Translations under genes and position numbers: made by a program
Notes under the pieces: model-generated
The model's input: only the letters and a program-made list of their open reading frames with translations
What the model was told of the DNA's origin: nothing
The model's database searches: none
Assembly: GCA_026874595.1 (NCBI GenBank)
Contig: CM049314.1
Coordinates: 26,669,729 to 26,733,728 of the forward strand
Source of the DNA: Sipunculus nudus
Taxonomy: Eukaryota; Annelida; Sipuncula; Golfingiida; Sipunculidae
Length of the DNA stretch: 64,000 bases
Direction: 5' to 3'
Part shown: piece by piece, positions 41,901 to 47,900 of the stretch
Layout: the number at the start of each line of letters is the position of its first letter
Numbering within the stretch: the stretch's first letter is position 1

Positions 41901-44900
41901 CGAAAGAGATAAGTTTTTCAATTACTGAGATTTAAATGATACAAGAGTTTGAAATTTTCTTAGTGTAATGGGAAGTGAATTCATTAATACAAATTGGTTT
42001 ACATGTACTAAATGAAAATCGGATTTAATCTGTTATATAAGAATATGAATTGTTTTTACCATAAAAAGTCCTGTACATTTGTTTCAAATGATTTACAGCC
42101 CTACATTTGCCATTAATATATGTAAATATTCTGTAACATATATTTATATGTGTTTGTTGTAACTTTTGGTATAAAGTTGTTTGTAAAACAGACTTTTCTA
42201 GAGTTTGTGCACATGAATTAAATGAAAGCATAGATTTCCTTATCACAAAGCCTATGTTATTTGCAAAACTTTACTACTGATTATGGCACTGCAAGATTGT
42301 TGATCAGATCATTTGGCACCAACTGACCAATCATCAATTGTAATCAATCATCGGCCCCATCACAGCATACACCAGTACACTGCTTCAGCAGTTAGATGTT
42401 CTGACCACTTACATATCCCACAGTAAACTGGTTCAGCAAGTATAATACTCTGACCATTTGACCACCATATCCAACAGTAGACTGGTTGAGCAAGTATAAT
42501 GCTCTGACCATTTGACCACCATATCCCACAGTGCACTGGTTCAGTAAGTATAATGCTCTGACCATTTGACCACCATATCCCACAGTACACAGTGACTGGT
42601 TATGCAAGCATAATGCTCTGACCATTTGACCACCATATCCCACAGTACACTGGTTATGCAAGTATAATGCTCTGACCATTTGACCACCATATCCCACAGT
42701 ACACTGGTTATGCAAGTATAATGCTCTGACCATTTGACCACCATATCCTTCAATACAATGGTTCAGCAGTTAGAAGCTAAGTATGGCAGATTGTTGGAAT
42801 GTATTTGTTTAATTGCAGTGGTAGACCAGTACTGCCCATACTTCAAAAGCAAAGCCAGTGTGTCCCTGCCGGCCAATAATCCACCCTCCCTGGGGACCTG
42901 CCAGGTTTCACCATCAGAGGGCACTGCTTTAACCACACCATTTTCCTTCTCCTGTAGTGGTTACATGGATGAGGATATGCCGGTCACATTTTCTTGTTAT
43001 GTATACCATGATGAGGGAGTAGAAGGTGAGTTAACATTACTTTTTTAAAACCTCACTAGTTTGCATACCTCCGGAGGCAGCAGATATGTTCAGTTCATGG
43101 AGAACTTAAGTTGAACACCCCCCCCCCCCCCACACACACAGGGGGGGGGGGGGGACAGGTAATATATGCATGTTAAGTCTTTGTGAGACTAGAGTGGAAC
43201 ATCTGAAATTCACACGCCATGGGGGGACTGTGAAAGGTAATATTTTCAGTAATTATGGGGACTGCAGTAGAACGTCCAGCTTTAAATCACACACCTTAGT
43301 AGGGATATGACAAGTTGAGACTTCCCCCACAGATAAAATAACAAAGCAAAATTTGTTTTAAATCACCAAGATGGCCAACAGTCTGTCTGCATTTTGAATG
43401 GTTGTTAAACTGAACCATTCTGTACAACCGGTCCTCGGGTTAAATGTGATAATTAAAGAGCTAGACAACTTCAACCAGTGCTTTCAAAGGTTTTCCCTTA
43501 TGTTGATTAATGTTTAACTCCTAAGCAAGTCATAGTCAAAGATGACTTGACTAAGTCTAATATTATGTAAAGAAGGCATATCTGCCAGTTTATTATATAC
43601 TTTGCCAATGGCTGGCCAAACATCTCATTCAGGCACCAGAGACCAATTGAAGTATCTTGCATTCTACTTAAATGTCCTGGAGCCGGAAATGGATCCCATG
43701 GGCTGACTCCTTGGGGCAGCTCATCGTAGAAAGAGGGAGGAATAGTAGGTTAGTCTACTATAGTGAAAGAGTGGTGGGTAGCTGTGATGTCTTACAATAA
43801 TATGTTTAATTAATATATTGGACTACAATAGAACATCTTTAATTCACATACATTAGGGGGACCGGGACTTAGGTTTTGTATGTATTAACTCTGCATTTGT
43901 TATAAGATTGCAGCACTTGTGTAACGTTTCATTACATTTTAGGTACATTGTTGTACCAAGGATATGCAGCAACTATGCCAGGTCGCTTGCTTAAGCAAGG
44001 ATCGAAGGAAACTGGCTACTTGGTTACTCTAAAAATAGTAGCCATGGACAGATTTGGTGCCACTACATCTAAGTCTTTCACAGTCAAGGTAAAGAAATAA
44101 TACTTAGCATACATTATTTTTTCAATAACAATAGGTATAATATTAGTATGCCCACATTTATAAGGAAAAGGTCACCTTAAAGCCCAAAACAGACCAACGC
44201 GCGCGTCAAGCGTCACGCGTGCGCCACGTGACAAATACAAAACACACTAACGCGGCTACAACGTGCACGACACGCGTCAGATTGGAAGGTATTAACCAAG
44301 CACCTATTGTATTTTTTTGTTATCTTTGTTAAAATAGTAATTTCGATAATCAGCGTTGGATTTCTTGTATACAAATATATATCTTTTGTGGCCTGTTCTA
44401 AATATGACAGAACTCAGTCACTATTCTGATCGATATTTATATGTTAGTGTTGCTGTGTTTCATGTTTTCTATCCAGATACAAATCAATAATTATAGTTTT
44501 GTGAATTATAACAAACGTTTCACCCACAGTTTTATATAGAATTTGAGTGCTGGGGAGGGCAACCCTCTATTTAGTTATGTCATTATCAGGAATCCCCACA
44601 CAGCTACTGCGCGTCACGAGTCAAAAATCGCTCCAGGAGCGATAGCTGACTCTTGACGCGTGCGTGACACGCGTGTTAGTCTGTTTTGTCATTGATAAAT
44701 AGAGTGGAGTGATTTTTCCAGATTTGACGCTTGGCGCTTGGTCATATGTGCGTTAGTGTGTTTTGGGCTTTAGTGTTCTGTTGAGGTCCAGTAATCTGCT
44801 ATGTTTACATTTCAGTATCCGGTCTGTCAGTTTCACTGAGCTTTTTGTCCAGACATGGTTATGGTTCTTATTGCAGTGATAAATTAATACTACTATGATT

Positions 44901-47900
44901 CACAGATAAGTTCATGTTAACCATGGTTCATAATCCCACCTTCTTCTCTGCCCTTATGGCTCAAGTCACTGCCAATTTAACTCTCTCTGATAATAGATTC
45001 CTGCCTTTAGACTGTCCTTGGACTATCTGAATGTTGTGTTTCTTTATTCTTATCAAACTCTGACTGTTTTAGAGGGTGTGTATAGTGCTGTGATTGTGTT
45101 TATTATACAAATTAACATACAGGAGCCTTATTTTCGTGATGCTATACTTCAATATGATGAGATGCGGTGCTTGTCTTTTTTATATATGATCACACAATGT
45201 CCTTATTATAAGTCAACCTTTCCAAATGTGCAAATACTGTTTAATTTATATATGATCAGACAAGGTCCTAATTGCAGTGGTTGTGATTGTGAACTTTTGA
45301 AATGATATGACGTTCCTCAGTGTTATGTTATTATACCTTGTATATTTGATAAGATTTCCCTTTAACCCTGTTGCTTTGATGCTGTCAACTGTAGGTGATG
45401 CCATTAATTGCAAGCAGTAACAAAACATCCAGCAATGACCTGGCGACATTACAGGTACTTGAGAACCTCATCAGTACAGATAACTCATCATCTAATTCCA
45501 GTAACATGGCATCACTCATTGAGGCTGGAGATACAGATGGTGAGCTCTGATGAAGCAAAGAGTACCAGCAGGGTTTTAAATTAGGTTTGAGAACTAGTTA
45601 AGCCCAAAATATTCAAAAGCTTCTCTAGAAGACAAGTATTCCTTTAAATTTATTTGGTTGTTTATTGTATCCCCAGACAAAGTCGGGATACTATGGTTTA
45701 TGCAGAGTCGCACTACTGCCGCTGCAGAGATTTCATCTATATTTGGTGAAAAATATTGTTTCTCAAGTTGATAGATGGAAGAAACCATGGTAGCTTGCCA
45801 AGTGTCGATATATGCTGCTGAAGATTGGGGCCTATTCTTAAAGGGGGGGGGGGGGGGGGGGGGGGATTAATTGTCTTGGGACCTGCAGTGCCAAGAAATT
45901 TCTAGTTCATTTACTCTTTCACAAAGTTAAGACACAGATTAAATCATTAATTGGCCAGCTTATACCAGTTTTAGTTCACTTCATGTTCTAGAAAATAAAC
46001 AACAGTTGTTACATGCAAAATTAGTTTGTAGAATTTTTCATATACTTTTGATTATCACCAAAGGTTATCCTTTCATTATACATTTCATTAATAATAATAT
46101 ATCAAAGGAGTTTTGAGACAAACAATTTTTAGCTAAGCTGTTTGAAAGTCGTTCTTGTTCAAATCATTTTGACAATGGTGCCGGGGCTGGATAATGAAAA
46201 ATGCCCAATTAGGACTTAAAAATATAATGCAGGGAAATCCCTTTCTCAAGGAATATGCCAGTTTGCACCAAATGCAGGATTATCAAATATCAGATTAAAA
46301 GGGTCGACTGTAGTTTGACTTGTTACTATATAGGAACCATCATTTTGACAATGGTGCCGGGGCTGGATAATGAAAAATGCCCAATTAGGACTTAAAAATA
46401 TAATGGAGGGAAATCCCTTTCTCAAGGAATATGCCAGTTTTCACCAAATGCAGGATTATCAAATATCAGATTAAAAGGGTCGACTGTAGTTTGACTTGTT
46501 ACTATATAGGAACCTGTAATGAAATGTGAACCCTGATATGAGTGAATCATCTGGTACAGGTGCTGTGGCGCTGGTGTCTGTTGTTGGGACAATGCTGAAC
46601 TCGGTTCCAGCTGCAGAGGAGGAGGCAGCAGAAAAAAGAACACAGGTTGGCTTTATTATAACCATGGCTGATTAATTCTCCATGGTAGCCTAGGAATTGT
46701 CACTAGTGAAATATAACATGAGATATTTAGCTCAGCTGGTTTCATTCAGGATGGCTCGAACTATATGGTTGGCTTTTTATAATGTGTTTTCTGTCCCATG
46801 GGAGGGGGAAGCATAGCATATTTAGTCTTAAAGGTAGCACCAGGGTCATCTGCGTCATTTCTTATGAACGCAATAACTTTTGAACCGGTAGAATTTTTTT
46901 GCATGAAATTACTTATTTAATTGTTTGTATCAATATCTTGAACAAGTTTGAAAACCTGTGACCTTGATTTTCATCTTCAAGGACTGGCAAGTCAAAATAA
47001 AAAAAAAAGTTTTTTTCTCAAATTTGATACACAAATTGTTTCAACCAAGATCTTGTATAAGATAAAAAACTGATAACCTTGACCTGTATCTTCAAGGTCA
47101 TATCAGCAGAACTATATCTCATTGTTAGTTGAAAAACTTGTGACCATGACTTTAATCTCCAGGGTCAAATCAGCCAAATTGAGAGTTTTTGTGAATTTTC
47201 GAACCACTCAGTAGTTTTTTGAGAAATATAAGTCATGAATTGTTTCTACTAAATCTTTGATAATTTTGAAAAATGGGCTACCTTTACCCTAATCTTCAAG
47301 CTATAATAATCTGAAATAAAAAATTGTTAGCCAACCCATATTTATTAAGTACTGCTAATTATTTTTTTCAGTTTGGCAGTACCGGGCACCAATGGTTTCA
47401 GCCTAAACCTCTGAAAAAATTGGAAAAAAATGGAGATCTTGACAATCATTTTTCTGATTCAAATCTTCACAATTTTAATGTTTAAAAAACATTAATCACA
47501 TATCTTTAGATGTACTCTATATTTACTTTTACAGTTCTGTAGATATATATGATTTCTGTAGCCATCATAACTTTTATAGCAGTGCATATTTTTACCCTCA
47601 GATTTTGGGATTGGGGATGCCCAATAAGGGAAAGAAAATACATATATGGTATTGCCATTGCAAAACCAAACACATTCTAGTTTATCAACTCCCTAAAAGC
47701 TGGATACTAAATGTAACCATAAATGCAAGAAAATAAAAATTTGGCATGCAGTTAGATATAGGCAAGATCATTTTGGAAACCTGCTTATCTGATCATGTCC
47801 TCTACGGAGTGGAATCACTGGACATTCTACAGTGGGTGCTCTTCACACAATTCCTGAATCCTGATCATGAGCAGTTCTTCTCTAATGTTAAAATTATCAA

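Larger units (their letters stand above)
39403..42818 (+). other. Intron 14
   Basis: Holds a 1.6-kb TIR element (39489-41096), an (AAT)n and (CA)n patch at 41730-41820, and a 54-bp minisatellite (42370-42760) ending about 60 bp before the next exon. The stretch 41100-41730 has nothing recognised. Confidence 0.6.
43026..43942 (+). other. Intron 15
   Basis: Holds a C14/G14 inverted repeat (43118-43154) and dispersed repeat D copy 2 (43350-43820). 'agtagaac...' phrases near 43190, 43267 and 43827 look like decayed Tigger ends. Confidence 0.55.
45540..46559 (+). other. Intron 17
   Basis: Contains a family C head remnant (about 45668-45690; GTATCCC and GGGATAC with 11 bases between), poly-G at 45841-45865 and a 176-bp tandem duplication (46163-46514). 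Confidence 0.65.

Noticed and set aside
42360-42753. Long repeated minus-strand frames of 70-113 codons
   Set aside because: They arise from the 54-bp minisatellite, whose unit is a multiple of three.
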